From positions 1 to 29,657 of the forward strand of contig CAZVAQ010000033.1 of the NCBI GenBank assembly GCA_964625145.1: a stretch of DNA of 29,657 nucleotides, written 5' to 3'. Positions 8,905 to 17,262 of this stretch are shown here, one piece after another. The notes beneath the pieces are model-generated. The model saw only the letters and a program-made list of their open reading frames with translations, did no database searches and was not told the DNA's origin. How positions within the stretch are numbered: position 1 is the first letter of the stretch; each line of letters opens with the position of its first letter. A program made the translations under genes and the position numbers. The DNA comes from CAYTRP01 sp964625145 (GTDB lineage: Bacteria; Sumerlaeota; Sumerlaeia; SLMS01; JAHLLQ01).

Positions 8905-10067
8905 GAGCGGTCGGCGGCGGCCTCCTGAAGAATGCGAAAGAGTTGTTGGGCGGCATTGCACCATGTAAAGTCCCGAGCGCGTGCCATGCCCATTTTGCGC
9001 AACCGCTCGTGCAGGCCATCGTCCCTCCACAAATCCGCCAGCCCGCCGGCGATGGCGGACTTCTTGTTCACATCCACAAGGATGGCGCAGTCCCGGCCGA
9101 CCTCGGCCATGGCGCCGGTGTTCGAGGTGACGACGGGCGTCCCCGTGGCCATGGCCTCGATGATGGGCAGGCCAAAGCCTTCGTTCAGCGACGGCAAGAC
9201 CGCCAATCTCGCTCCGGCGTACAGGGCGGGGAGCAGTTCGTCCTGCACGAAACCCAGTTCCACCACCGCCTTCTCCAGCCCGTTGCGATGGATGGCGCGC
9301 GCGATCTTTTCGTATCCTTCGCCGCGCTTTCCGGCCAGGACCAACTGCGCGTCCTCGCAACCGGGCATCGACCTCAGCCTCGCGAGAGCGCCGACCAACC
9401 GGGGCAGGTTCTTGTGCTGGGTAAGTGTCCCGACAAAGAGGATGTAATTGCCGGGGAGGAACGGGAGCTCCCGGCGCAGCGCCTCCAGCCGCGTTTCATC
9501 CCCCGCTGCGCGAAAGAAACCTTCATCGACTCCGTTGGGGACAACATCGATGCGGGAGATGTCAACGCCGCCATATTCGGCAATCTCCTCGGCTGCAGCA
9601 TGACTGACAGTCACGATCCTGTCCGCCACGCGCAGTGTCCGGCGAGTCCATCGCCGCCAATAAGTTCCCCGCAATCGCCCGATCGAGTCCGGGTGTCGGA
9701 AGAAGGTCATGTCATGAACGGTGACCACCGACGGGCATGGCTTGCGAAACAACATGAGCGGGAGAAAATTCGTCGGCCCCCAGAAGACATCCGGTTTCAG
9801 CTCGCGGATGAACTCCTCCAACCAGATCCACTCCTCGAGCCGGCGCTTCATGACATCGCGCCATGGCCTGCCCCACTTGACCAGGCGCAAGTTGGCGGGC
9901 ATTAGCTCCAGCCGAAAAGCCTCTGAATTCTCAGTCGAGACGATGCCGATAATTTCCGGCTGCTCCGGCAACGCCGCCAATGCCCGCACCATCTCGCGGG
10001 CATAGCGACCCGTACCCGTCAATTGCGCCGGAGAGTGCAACAGGTTGACGACGATCCGCAGCGTCAT
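8901..10067 (-). CDS. Glycosyltransferase family 4, mannosyltransferase-like
   Basis: The 388-residue GT-B protein begins MTLRIVVNLLHSPAQLTGTGRY, with the acceptor-side glycine loop. It has TVHDMTFFRHPDSIG (about 116-130) and RIVTVSHAAAEEIAEY, both characteristic of the WbaZ/MtfB-like family 4 branch. VPNGVDEGFF and FVGTLTQHKNLPRLVGAL mark the domain junction and donor half. The EX7E donor motif is EGFGLPIIE (E296, E304), followed by ATGTPVVTSNTGAMAEV. It probably adds mannose or a related sugar from a nucleotide donor to a membrane-bound glycan on the cytoplasmic face. Both ends overlap neighbours as ATGA (upstream GT87-like gene, downstream dacB). The exact sugar is not deducible. Confidence 0.92.
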   Translation of the reverse strand: MTLRIVVNLLHSPAQLTGTGRYAREMVRALAALPEQPEIIGIVSTENSEAFRLELMPANLRLVKWGRPWRDVMKRRLEEWIWLEEFIRELKPDVFWGPTNFLPLMLFRKPCPSVVTVHDMTFFRHPDSIGRLRGTYWRRWTRRTLRVADRIVTVSHAAAEEIAEYGGVDISRIDVVPNGVDEGFFRAAGDETRLEALRRELPFLPGNYILFVGTLTQHKNLPRLVGALARLRSMPGCEDAQLVLAGKRGEGYEKIARAIHRNGLEKAVVELGFVQDELLPALYAGARLAVLPSLNEGFGLPIIEAMATGTPVVTSNTGAMAEVGRDCAILVDVNKKSAIAGGLADLWRDDGLHERLRKMGMARARDFTWCNAAQQLFRILQEAAADRS

Positions 10068-11338
10068 GGCGCCAAGCCCTCCGGCTCCACGCGATTGGTC
10101 GACTCATGGGAAATCGATCCGCCCGAAAGAGCAGCCCACAGGGAAAGAGTCAGCAGGAAGAGATAGAGAAGTGTTTGCACCATCCAGTATTCCCCGCCGA
10201 TGGCTCCCACCGGGAGCAGGGTGGAGATCGTGTCGCTGGCGGTAAGACCCATCCAGCCCATGACAAGCAAGGCGAACATGCCGTCGCCGAGCTTTCCGCT
10301 GAGCCACGCCCGTGCCTGCACGGCAAAGGCCGGCAGGATCCAGGAGAAGTGAATCGTCTCCAACAGTGGTGAGTAGAGAAGTATGCAGATCAATCCCGCG
10401 GCCAAGAGCAAGTCCGGGTGGCGGATTCCCCGTTGCATGGCGGCAAAGAGCAGCGCGCAATAACCCAAGCCCAACACCATATTGATCCCAAGTATCAAGC
10501 GTGCATAAGTCGCGCTCTCCTCCAGCGCTGATGGAACGAAGAGCGTACCTATCAGCCGATGCAACGACAGCGAGATATGCTGCCACACCCAGGGTGCATT
10601 GGGAAGGATCTCCCGGAACAAGTACACTTCGCCGCGCCACCAACCGAACGACAGCGTCAGAACTCCATAAGCAGCGAGCACGGCGCACAGAGCGCCTACA
10701 ACGCGCCAGCGCTTCAATGCCAGCAGCGGCGGCAGCAGAAGGATGGGCATGACCTTTACAAGGCAGAACAACCCAAGGATCACCCCACCACGCCAATCCC
10801 GCCGCGTGACAAGGAGACCCAGCAGCAGGCTCGCAAAGAGAAAGTTCAGCGGATCCACATTTCCGGAGCGCAGCACCCGTTGAAGTGGCTCGAAGGCACC
10901 GACCACAACCAGCGTGCACACGAGCGGATGCCGCAGGATGAACGCGCGCATTCGCTTCAGGCGCCCCGTGCAGTTGGCCGGCGGACTGATGGTGGCCAGC
11001 ATGTCGGCCAGGACCAGCGTTCCCATCATCACCAGGATAACATTGCCGAAGCTCCAGACCAGAACACTTTCGGATTCCTCGAACCAGAAGAGCGGCTGGT
11101 GCAACAGCGCGAGAAACACCGGATAATAATACATGATCACATGGTACGGCGTGATATCAGCCAGGATCAGGTACGCCGATTCATAATGCTTGATGTAATC
11201 AATGAGCGGCCCCGTGAGCGCGGGGATGATGAGCTTGGCCGTCCACAACCAGGTCGCCAGCAAACCCAGCAGGAACACGATGGCCAACTCGCGAAGATCC
11301 ATGCCCCGCGATGCAGTCGCCTGACTCGATGTCACCAT
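10064..11338 (-). CDS. GT87-like (DUF2029) polytopic membrane glycosyltransferase
   Basis: This 424-residue hydrophobic protein has about ten membrane segments. The GT87-like features are an acidic residue in the first external loop (GPLIDYIKHYESAYLIL) and the block SGNVDPLNFLFASLLLGLL followed by GLFCLVKVMPILLLPPLL and ALKRWR. GT87 proteins are GT-C enzymes that use polyprenyl-phosphate mannose on the outer face of the membrane. A different polyprenyl-linked sugar is possible here. I chose the ATG at 11338 because its A is the last base of the upstream TAA (TAATG), a classic coupling junction; a longer in-frame start would lie inside the upstream gene. Family assignment is by pattern and moderately confident. 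Confidence 0.78.
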   Translation of the reverse strand: MVTSSQATASRGMDLRELAIVFLLGLLATWLWTAKLIIPALTGPLIDYIKHYESAYLILADITPYHVIMYYYPVFLALLHQPLFWFEESESVLVWSFGNVILVMMGTLVLADMLATISPPANCTGRLKRMRAFILRHPLVCTLVVVGAFEPLQRVLRSGNVDPLNFLFASLLLGLLVTRRDWRGGVILGLFCLVKVMPILLLPPLLALKRWRVVGALCAVLAAYGVLTLSFGWWRGEVYLFREILPNAPWVWQHISLSLHRLIGTLFVPSALEESATYARLILGINMVLGLGYCALLFAAMQRGIRHPDLLLAAGLICILLYSPLLETIHFSWILPAFAVQARAWLSGKLGDGMFALLVMGWMGLTASDTISTLLPVGAIGGEYWMVQTLLYLFLLTLSLWAALSGGSISHESTNRVEPEGLAP

Positions 11339-11955
11339 TACTCCTCCGCGGCCAAACCCGGCTTTGCCGGGACCTTGTCCCACGTCACGTCCGCTATCCC
11401 CAGCACATGGTTTGCCCACCGCGCCAGTATGAACAGCGTGTCCGACAAGCGGTTGAGATACACGGCGACATGGGGGCCGATATCTTCTTGTCGCGCCAGG
11501 GTGATGACATGGCGCTCGGCCCGGCGCGCGATCGTCCGGGCGACATGCAGGTGCGCGGCCGTACGACTGCCACCCGCGAGGATGAAATCCTTCAGTGGCG
11601 GCAAATCCTTGTTCAGGCGTTCTCCGAGCTCCTCAAGGTAGGCGATCTCTTCGGCCGTCACGACCTTCATCTGCGGATGCCTTTGGTCCCATGGCGTCGC
11701 CAGGTCTCCCCCGGCCACAAAGAGTTGATTCTGCAGATAGCGCAAATGATCCGTCAGAACTTTCCCTTGGGCTCCCAGAGTCGATCCCTCTCCATCCCAT
11801 TCCAACCGCGCCAAACCCAGAAATGCCGATAGCTCGTCGATGGTGCCATAGGCCGCAATTCGCAGGTGATCCTTGGGCACCCGCGATCCCCCGACCAGGC
11901 CGGTTGTCCCATCATCGCCTGTGCGCGTCGTGACCCGGGTTATGCGCATGCTCAT
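11338..11955 (-). CDS. Corrinoid adenosyltransferase, PduO type
   Basis: The 205-residue enzyme transfers the adenosyl group of ATP to cob(I)alamin, making coenzyme B12. The PduO-type motifs are all visible: TRTGDDGTTGLVGG (residues 10-23, ATP binding), YGTIDELSAFLGLAR, then IARRAERHVITL and VAVYLNRLSDTLFILARW near the C-terminus. Length fits the family. I chose the ATG at 11955 because GAAGGA lies 7 bases upstream; a TTG two codons earlier is less likely. The next gene starts on the last base of its stop codon. The location is odd, because downstream genes handle glycans and peptidoglycan. No cobalamin riboswitch or other B12 gene is nearby. Confidence 0.95.
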   Translation of the reverse strand: MSMRITRVTTRTGDDGTTGLVGGSRVPKDHLRIAAYGTIDELSAFLGLARLEWDGEGSTLGAQGKVLTDHLRYLQNQLFVAGGDLATPWDQRHPQMKVVTAEEIAYLEELGERLNKDLPPLKDFILAGGSRTAAHLHVARTIARRAERHVITLARQEDIGPHVAVYLNRLSDTLFILARWANHVLGIADVTWDKVPAKPGLAAEE

Positions 11956-11978
11956 GGCCAATTCCTTCGGGAGAAAGA

Positions 11979-12000
11979 TGCCCCCATTAGGGAACGGGCA
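11979..12000 (-). promoter_or_regulatory. Possible leader hairpin or weak terminator before the adenosyltransferase gene
   Basis: In minus-strand sense, TGCCC (12000-11996) can pair with GGGCA (11983-11979), with an alternative inner CCC/GGG pairing around TAAT, followed by TCTTTCTCC. It lies in the 110-base gap between the ABC permease stop and the adenosyltransferase. It could end the sugar-importer message or act as a leader structure. The stem is short. Confidence 0.3.
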
Positions 12001-12065
12001 AACCTCACCGCCCCGCTTGTCAGAGTTTCAACAGGAACCGGATGGTTCACTGCCTATCACACCTC

Positions 12066-12911
12066 CTATCCCTTCACGGCCCCCGCCGTCAATCCGCCAA
12101 CGATGCGCCTCTGGAAGACATAAACCAGCAGCACCAGTGGCGCCGTCGCGATGACCCCGCCCGCCATGATCTGCGCCCACGGGATCTCATGGCGCGTCTC
12201 GCCGGTAAACTGCGCCACCACCACCGGCACTGTCCACGCGGCCTCGTCCGCGGTGAAGCTCAGCGCGAACAGGTACTCATTCCACGTCACAATCATCGCG
12301 ATCAGCGCCGTGGTCACGATCCCCGGCAGTGAGATCGGCACAAAGACATGCCACAGCGCCTGGAAGGAACTCGCGCCGTCCATGGTCGCGGCTTCCTCCA
12401 ACTCCGACGGAATCGAGCGGAAGTAACTCGCCAGCACCCAGACAGTAAACGGCAACGTGATCAGCATGTACGTGATAACCAAAGCCAGCCGCGTGTTGTA
12501 GAGTCCCGTCGCCGTCACCATCTGAAACAGCGACCCAACGACCGCCATCTGCGGAAACATCGTCATGGCCAATAGGAGGTACATGATCGCTTCGCGCCCG
12601 ACGAACTGAAAGCGCGCCAGGGCAAAGGCCGCCAACGACCCAGCCACGATCGCCATGGCCGTCGCCCCCATCGCGACCAATACCGAGTTCACCAGCGCCC
12701 GCACAAAGATCGGGTTCCGCATCACCGTCGTGTAGCCATCTGTCGATGGTGGAAGCGGCGCGTAGGAAACCGGAATCGCACCGAGTTTGTCCACGGGCGT
12801 CAGGCTGGTGGTTATCGCCCAATAGAACGGAAACGCCGTGTAGATCACCATGACGGCCAGCAGCACGGCAAAGGCACTCCGAAGCAGGACTCCCTGTTGG
12901 TGGCGGCTCAA
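12066..12911 (-). CDS. Carbohydrate ABC transporter permease, MalG class
   Basis: This 281-residue inner-membrane permease of the CUT1 sugar importer class has six predicted membrane segments. The coupling-helix EAA motif, ELEEAATMDGASSFQALWHV (170-189) followed by FVPISLPG, docks with the ATPase. The N-terminus AFPFYWAITTSLTP and the C-terminal FQRRIVGGLTAGAVKG are typical of the MalG/UgpE branch. The start is TTG at 12911; it overlaps the upstream TGA as TTGA, and no ATG before about residue 21 fits the first membrane segment. It pairs with the upstream MalF-type permease. The sugar carried cannot be read from the permease. Confidence 0.94.
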   Translation of the reverse strand: MSRHQQGVLLRSAFAVLLAVMVIYTAFPFYWAITTSLTPVDKLGAIPVSYAPLPPSTDGYTTVMRNPIFVRALVNSVLVAMGATAMAIVAGSLAAFALARFQFVGREAIMYLLLAMTMFPQMAVVGSLFQMVTATGLYNTRLALVITYMLITLPFTVWVLASYFRSIPSELEEAATMDGASSFQALWHVFVPISLPGIVTTALIAMIVTWNEYLFALSFTADEAAWTVPVVVAQFTGETRHEIPWAQIMAGGVIATAPLVLLVYVFQRRIVGGLTAGAVKG

Positions 12912-13783
12912 TGCTCCTCCACCTTCAACATCCGGGTGTAGGCGATGACGAAGACGGCCACGAGCAGGAACAACATCACCGACACGGCACTGCCATATCC
13001 CAGACGCGAGAAGCCAAAGAGTTGGCGGTAGGCATACGTGCCGAGCGATTCCGTCTGGAATCGTCCCAGCGTCATCACCCAGATGATGTCAAAGACACGC
13101 AACGCATCGAGCGTCCGAAAAACCAATGCCACAAGGATCGCGGGCTTTAGTAGCGGCAGGCACACGCGCCGGAACACTTGAAGCCACGTAGCGCCGTCCA
13201 CCTCCGCCGCTTCATACAGCTCGCGAGGTATCACCTGAAGCCCTGCAAGCAGCAGCAACGCCACGAACGGGGTGGTCTTCCACACATCCGCCGCGATGAC
13301 CGCCGCCATGGCCCAGCCCGACGTGCCGGTCCACGCAATGGGATTCTCCACTATCCCCAGGCGATACACGACCAAGTCGTTCAGTACGCCATACTGGTCA
13401 TGCAGCATCCATCCCCACAAGCGCGCGGCGACGACAGTTGGAAGCGCCCACGGCAGCAATACCGTCGCGCGCAGAGTTCCCCGCCAGCGAAAGTTCGCAT
13501 TGATGATCAACGCGATCGCCAGCCCCAGCAGGAACTCCAATCCAACGCTGATGACCGTGAAGAGGACCGTGTTCCGCGTCGCGTCCCAGAAATCCCGCTC
13601 ACCAAGCAGCTCGCGGTAATTGCCAAGGCCGATCCACCTTCCCGGCTCCGGATCACCGGCCCACGAATCCGTGAAGGACAAATGGAACGTTTGGTACAAC
13701 GGATAAAGCGCCACCACCACCAGCACCAACAGCGAGGGCGCCAGGTACAACCATGGCAGCACCTTGTCGTGCCGCACCTTCAC
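12908..13783 (-). CDS. Carbohydrate ABC transporter permease, MalF class
   Basis: The 291-residue partner permease has six membrane segments. PWLYLAPSLLVLVVVALYPLYQ contains the first segment, and LSFTDSW and WIGLGNYREL follow, as in UgpA/SugA-type permeases. The EAA motif is ELYEAAEVDGATWLQVFRRV (188-207), followed by CLPLLKPA. The start is GTG at 13783, overlapping the stop of the binding-protein gene as GTGA; the downstream permease overlaps as TTGA. Both junctions use a non-ATG start, which points to translation by coupling. It forms the membrane channel of the importer with the MalG-class protein. Confidence 0.94.
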   Translation of the reverse strand: MKVRHDKVLPWLYLAPSLLVLVVVALYPLYQTFHLSFTDSWAGDPEPGRWIGLGNYRELLGERDFWDATRNTVLFTVISVGLEFLLGLAIALIINANFRWRGTLRATVLLPWALPTVVAARLWGWMLHDQYGVLNDLVVYRLGIVENPIAWTGTSGWAMAAVIAADVWKTTPFVALLLLAGLQVIPRELYEAAEVDGATWLQVFRRVCLPLLKPAILVALVFRTLDALRVFDIIWVMTLGRFQTESLGTYAYRQLFGFSRLGYGSAVSVMLFLLVAVFVIAYTRMLKVEEH

Positions 13784-15060
13784 CGGGACAGTATCCGCTC
13801 GATGCGTTCCTGTCCCTCCGCCAACGCACGCTCCGTTGGCGTCTCTCCCGTCAGGATTCTGTGCACGGTCGTGTAGTACGCAGAGGACACCTCGTTGTAC
13901 CCCCGACCGGCCTGCACTGCGGGACGCGTGACGACACTTGCCAGCACTCCCTCCATCAGCGGGAAGTACGGCCGCGCCGCACGCACCTGCGCATCAGCGA
14001 AGACATCCGGGCGCGTGGGGAGATAGCTCCCCTCCAGCGCACGACGGCGCTGCGACTCGCGCCGGCTCAGGTAGGCGACAAACTGCTTCGCCTCTTCGAT
14101 GTGCCTGCTGTGGCGCGATACGCCCAATCCCCATCCACCCAATGTCGACGCCGATTGCGCATCACCCGCGGGGAGCGCCGTCACGTCGAACTTCCCACGA
14201 ATCGGCGATTCCGCCAACTGCCCGCTGGCCAGCGCATAGGGCCAGTTGCGCATGAACGCCGCATTCCCCTGGTGGAAGACATGCCGCGCGTCCTCCTCCA
14301 TGTACGTCATCACGCCGGGCGGGCAGATCCGCGATACCCTTACCCTCCATGCTTCAAACAGCTCGCGTACCTCCGGCGCGTCCAGGAACACCGAACCATC
14401 CGCGTCAAGAAATGACCTTCCTGTGGATGCCACCTGCCATTCCAGCGCGTTGCATGTCAGCCCCTCATAGGCCGCGCCCTGGAAGACATATCCCTGGAAC
14501 GCCGTGTTTCCCTTGGCGCGCTCGCTGGTCTGTATCTTCTCCGCCATCGCGGCGAGCTCGTCCCATGTTGCCGGCGGCGCATCGTATCCATTCTCCGCCA
14601 GCAGGTCCGTGCGATAGTAGAGCAACGGCGCGTCCGCATAGTACGGCGCCGCGACCAATTGCCCCTCAACCATCCAGATGCCCGCGATGCTGTCGAAGTG
14701 TTCCTCCACGTCGATCACATCGGACAGATCCACCAGGTGTTGCGCGAAGATGCCCGGCCAGATGACATCCAACTGGTAAATGTCGATATCCGAGGACCGC
14801 GCCTGGAAATGCCGTTGGTATTGCGCCAGCCGCTCCGTCGAACTGTCCGGTCCGATCACAAAATCCACTGCGATGCCCGTCTCGCGTTCGAACTCCACCG
14901 CCATCGCCCGGGTGATTTCGAGCAGTTCTCCGATGTTGTCGGTGTTGAAGCGCAACGTCACCCGCGCCTCGCGCCGCGTCTCGCCTGCGGGTTCCGGCTC
15001 GGTGGTGCATGACGCCAGGAACACCAGGGCGGAGATCAGTAGCGTCGCGAAGCGGATCAT
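13780..15060 (-). CDS. Extracellular solute-binding lipoprotein of a carbohydrate ABC importer (family 1)
   Basis: The 426-residue protein starts MIRFATLLISALVFLASC. LASC is a good lipobox, with C18 as the acylated residue. The mature protein has the family 1 fold: LRFNTDNIGELLEITRAMAV, FERETGIAVDFV, the hinge-side DIYQLDVIWPGIFAQHLVDL and a closing PATWDELAAMAEKIQ. Its overall pattern resembles the trehalose/maltose-binding group (LpqY/ThuE-like), for example WEWQ-like ALEWQV and PYYADAPLLYYRTDLL. The start is supported by GGGAG 7 bases upstream. It binds the sugar outside the membrane and delivers it to the two downstream permeases. An ATP-binding subunit is not encoded beside them. The substrate is a guess. 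Confidence 0.92.
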   Translation of the reverse strand: MIRFATLLISALVFLASCTTEPEPAGETRREARVTLRFNTDNIGELLEITRAMAVEFERETGIAVDFVIGPDSSTERLAQYQRHFQARSSDIDIYQLDVIWPGIFAQHLVDLSDVIDVEEHFDSIAGIWMVEGQLVAAPYYADAPLLYYRTDLLAENGYDAPPATWDELAAMAEKIQTSERAKGNTAFQGYVFQGAAYEGLTCNALEWQVASTGRSFLDADGSVFLDAPEVRELFEAWRVRVSRICPPGVMTYMEEDARHVFHQGNAAFMRNWPYALASGQLAESPIRGKFDVTALPAGDAQSASTLGGWGLGVSRHSRHIEEAKQFVAYLSRRESQRRRALEGSYLPTRPDVFADAQVRAARPYFPLMEGVLASVVTRPAVQAGRGYNEVSSAYYTTVHRILTGETPTERALAEGQERIERILSR

Positions 15061-15134
15061 GAACGTGCTCCCATTGGCCGTGCCCATGGCTGCAGCCGTG
15101 CCCCCCAGTGCTTCAACTCCTTTTCGGTCCGGAC

Positions 15135-15911
15135 TCATCCAATCCCCAAGGTCTTTCGAACCTGATCTGCCAACGCCGCGTTGACCGAAACGCCCGACCG
15201 GCCGAAAATCGATTCCTTCCCGCTCCAATCGAAGAATCTCCCCCCCGCCTCCCGCACGATCACCGGCAGCGGCGCGAAATCATAGGGTTCCGCCTGCGGA
15301 TCCAGCATGATCTCCGCGCGTCCCGTCGCCACCAACACGTGCCCGTACGCATCACCCCACGAGCGCGGAAAGTTGCATCCATCCCACAGCGGCTTCCACT
15401 TGTCGTTCGGCCCCTGAGTCACCAAATCCCTCGGATCCGACGTCAAGACTACTGCCTCCTTCAGTCGCGCCACCTGCGACACACGCACGCGCCGCCCGTT
15501 CAGCGTGGCGCCCATTCCATCCGCGGCGCTGACTTGTTCGCCCATCGCGGGAATGTTCACCACGCCCACGACGCTCCGGTCCTCGCGAAGCAGGCCCAGC
15601 AGGTTCGTGTACAGCGGCACGCCATGAATAAACGACTTCGTCCCGTCGATGGGGTCGATGTACCATGTATAGCTGCAACCCGCCTTGGGTTCCTTCACGC
15701 CCCACTCCTCGCCATAGATCCCATGATCGGGGAATGCGGCCTCGATGGCCTTGCGAATGTGGGCCTCCGCTTCGCGGTCGGCGATGGTGACGGGCGAGCC
15801 GTCGCTCTTCGCGATGACATCCAAATTGCGATAGAAATAGCCAAGAGTCAGGCGCCCCGCCTCGTAAATCGTCGCGCGGGCAAAGTCGAGCATGCGGTCC
15901 AGTTCAGCCAT
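15135..15911 (-). CDS. hisN: Histidinol-phosphatase-like inositol monophosphatase family protein
   Basis: This 258-residue metal-dependent phosphatase has the complete IMPase-fold site: D45 in PVTIADREAE, E68/E69 in YGEEWG, D86 and D89 in IDPIDGTKSF, and D211 in EPYDFAP. IDPIDGTKSFIHGVP and SWGDAYGHVLVATGRAEIML resemble HisN-type histidinol-phosphate phosphatases more than inositol phosphatases, so the last-but-two step of histidine synthesis is likely. Inositol-1-phosphate or another sugar phosphate remains possible. The ATG at 15911 is the clear start, but its ribosome binding site is weak. The gene stands 74 bases upstream of the sugar-binding lipoprotein on the same strand, with no other his gene in view. 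Confidence 0.88.
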   Translation of the reverse strand: MAELDRMLDFARATIYEAGRLTLGYFYRNLDVIAKSDGSPVTIADREAEAHIRKAIEAAFPDHGIYGEEWGVKEPKAGCSYTWYIDPIDGTKSFIHGVPLYTNLLGLLREDRSVVGVVNIPAMGEQVSAADGMGATLNGRRVRVSQVARLKEAVVLTSDPRDLVTQGPNDKWKPLWDGCNFPRSWGDAYGHVLVATGRAEIMLDPQAEPYDFAPLPVIVREAGGRFFDWSGKESIFGRSGVSVNAALADQVRKTLGIG

Positions 15912-16012
15912 GTTGTCAGAGAGTTTCCCTCGTGATTTCCAATAAGTTCACCGAGGAGCGCCACACGGGGCAAGGCGACTCCGCTCCGGTTCCCATTCTA
16001 CCTTGCGCCGAA

Positions 16013-16040
16013 GGGCCCGCGGCGTGCTTACGCATGGCCC
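16013..16040 (+). promoter_or_regulatory. Leader hairpin upstream of the TTG-started glycosyltransferase
   Basis: An outer stem GGGCC (16013-16017)/GGCCC (16036-16040) encloses a perfect inner hairpin GCGT-GCTT-ACGC (16022-16033). It ends 7 bases before the AAAGGAG site. It could modulate translation or mark a promoter-proximal leader; the region is GC-rich and chance is possible. Confidence 0.3.
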
Positions 16041-16047
16041 CGGGCTG

Positions 16048-16054
16048 AAAGGAG
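16048..16054 (+). promoter_or_regulatory. Strong Shine-Dalgarno site that decides a TTG start
   Basis: AAAGGAG is followed by 7 bases and then TTG at 16062. No in-frame ATG is available before the first membrane segment, so this site sets the start of the family 2 glycosyltransferase. Confidence 0.7.
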
Positions 16055-16061
16055 AACACGG

Positions 16062-17255
16062 TTGGAAATCACCCTGGCCATCTGCGCTCTTGGATACGCC
16101 ATCCTGTGGCTGGTATTGCTGGAATACCGCTACGAGTCCCACCTGGCCGCCATTCCCAGACTTCGCCCCCTGCCACCACGTGAAGTCGAACTCCCACCGC
16201 TGTGTGTCCTCGTCCCGGCGCGCAACGAGGAAAGAGCGATTGGGGATGCCGTCCGGAGCCTCCTCGCGCAGGACTATCCCAATCTCAGGATCATCGTCGC
16301 CGATGATCATTCAACGGACCGGACACCCGAAATTCTTGAAGGATTGTCCCGCGAGTTCGGGCCAGAGCGCCTGACCGTATTCCGGGTTCCGGAATTGCCC
16401 GACGGGTGGATGGGGAAGTGCCATGCACTCCACGAAGCATCCAAGCTCTCCCCTGCGGAGAGCAGTATCTTCCTGTTCACAGACGCCGATGTCATCCACG
16501 AGCCCGGCACCTTGCGACGCGCAGTGACGCATATGAAGGAGGAGAATGCAGACCTGCTCGCCATCTTCCCCGCCATCGACTGCGTTGGAGTCTGGGAGCG
16601 CATCTGCTTTCCGCTTCTTGTTCATTCAGGCATTGCCGCACTGAGGGTGCATCACCTCAACGATCCCTCGCGGCCGGTGGCTGCAGGCGTCGGCGCGTTT
16701 TCCATGGTGCGCCGGGAGATCTACGACGCCATCGGCGGCCATGAGGCCGTTCGCAACGAAGTCATCGACGACATGGCCTTGGCCGTGATGATCAAGCGCC
16801 ACGGGGGCCGCCTGCTGCTCGTCCGCGATGCACGCGCCGTCCATCTGCGCATGTATGACAGCCTGGCCAGCCTCATGGCAGGATTCGAGAAGAACACCTA
16901 CACCGCATTGGGAGCGAACTGGCGCTCCCTTGTCATCGTATTGGTCATCTACGGTGTCCTGCATATGCTGCCCTTCCTGCTGATCATCGCGGGTCTGATC
17001 GGAGCAGCACATCCCGCCTTCTTGTGGCCTGCGCTTGGTTTTGCACTCTGGGGCGCCGTGGGGCGCGCCATCACCCTGCGAACACGTCCCTTCATTCGCG
17101 GGCGTTCGTTCGCCTTTGGGTTCGCCTATCCGTTGGGAGTGCTTGTCATGCTCATGGTCTTCGTGCGATCCGCGTGGCATTGCGGATACCGCGGCGTCAT
17201 TCCCTGGCGCGGCCGGCGGCTCAAGCGCCCGGAGAAAAACGTGCGCCTCGTGTGA
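16062..17255 (+). CDS. Membrane-anchored family 2 glycosyltransferase (GT-A fold)
   Basis: The 397-residue protein has one N-terminal membrane segment (ITLAICALGYAILWLVLL), a cytoplasmic GT-A domain at about 45-260 and three or four C-terminal membrane segments (about 288-372). Catalytic features are LVPARNEERAI (50-60), VADDHSTDRTPEIL (79-92), the acceptor/loop block GWMGKCHAL, the metal-binding TDAD (140-143) and IDD at 235-237 near the base position. The layout resembles HpnB- and CrtQ-like glycosyltransferases that glycosylate hopanoid or carotenoid lipids, but surface glycan synthesis is equally possible. Translation begins at TTG. The gene is divergent from hisN and converges on the binding-protein gene at 17263, with 7 bases between them. 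Confidence 0.9.
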   Translation: MEITLAICALGYAILWLVLLEYRYESHLAAIPRLRPLPPREVELPPLCVLVPARNEERAIGDAVRSLLAQDYPNLRIIVADDHSTDRTPEILEGLSREFGPERLTVFRVPELPDGWMGKCHALHEASKLSPAESSIFLFTDADVIHEPGTLRRAVTHMKEENADLLAIFPAIDCVGVWERICFPLLVHSGIAALRVHHLNDPSRPVAAGVGAFSMVRREIYDAIGGHEAVRNEVIDDMALAVMIKRHGGRLLLVRDARAVHLRMYDSLASLMAGFEKNTYTALGANWRSLVIVLVIYGVLHMLPFLLIIAGLIGAAHPAFLWPALGFALWGAVGRAITLRTRPFIRGRSFAFGFAYPLGVLVMLMVFVRSAWHCGYRGVIPWRGRRLKRPEKNVRLV

Positions 17256-17262
17256 CTTGCCG

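Noticed and set aside
11956..12065. Cobalamin riboswitch upstream of the adenosyltransferase
   Set aside because: No B12-box-like sequence or long leader is present in this 110-base gap.
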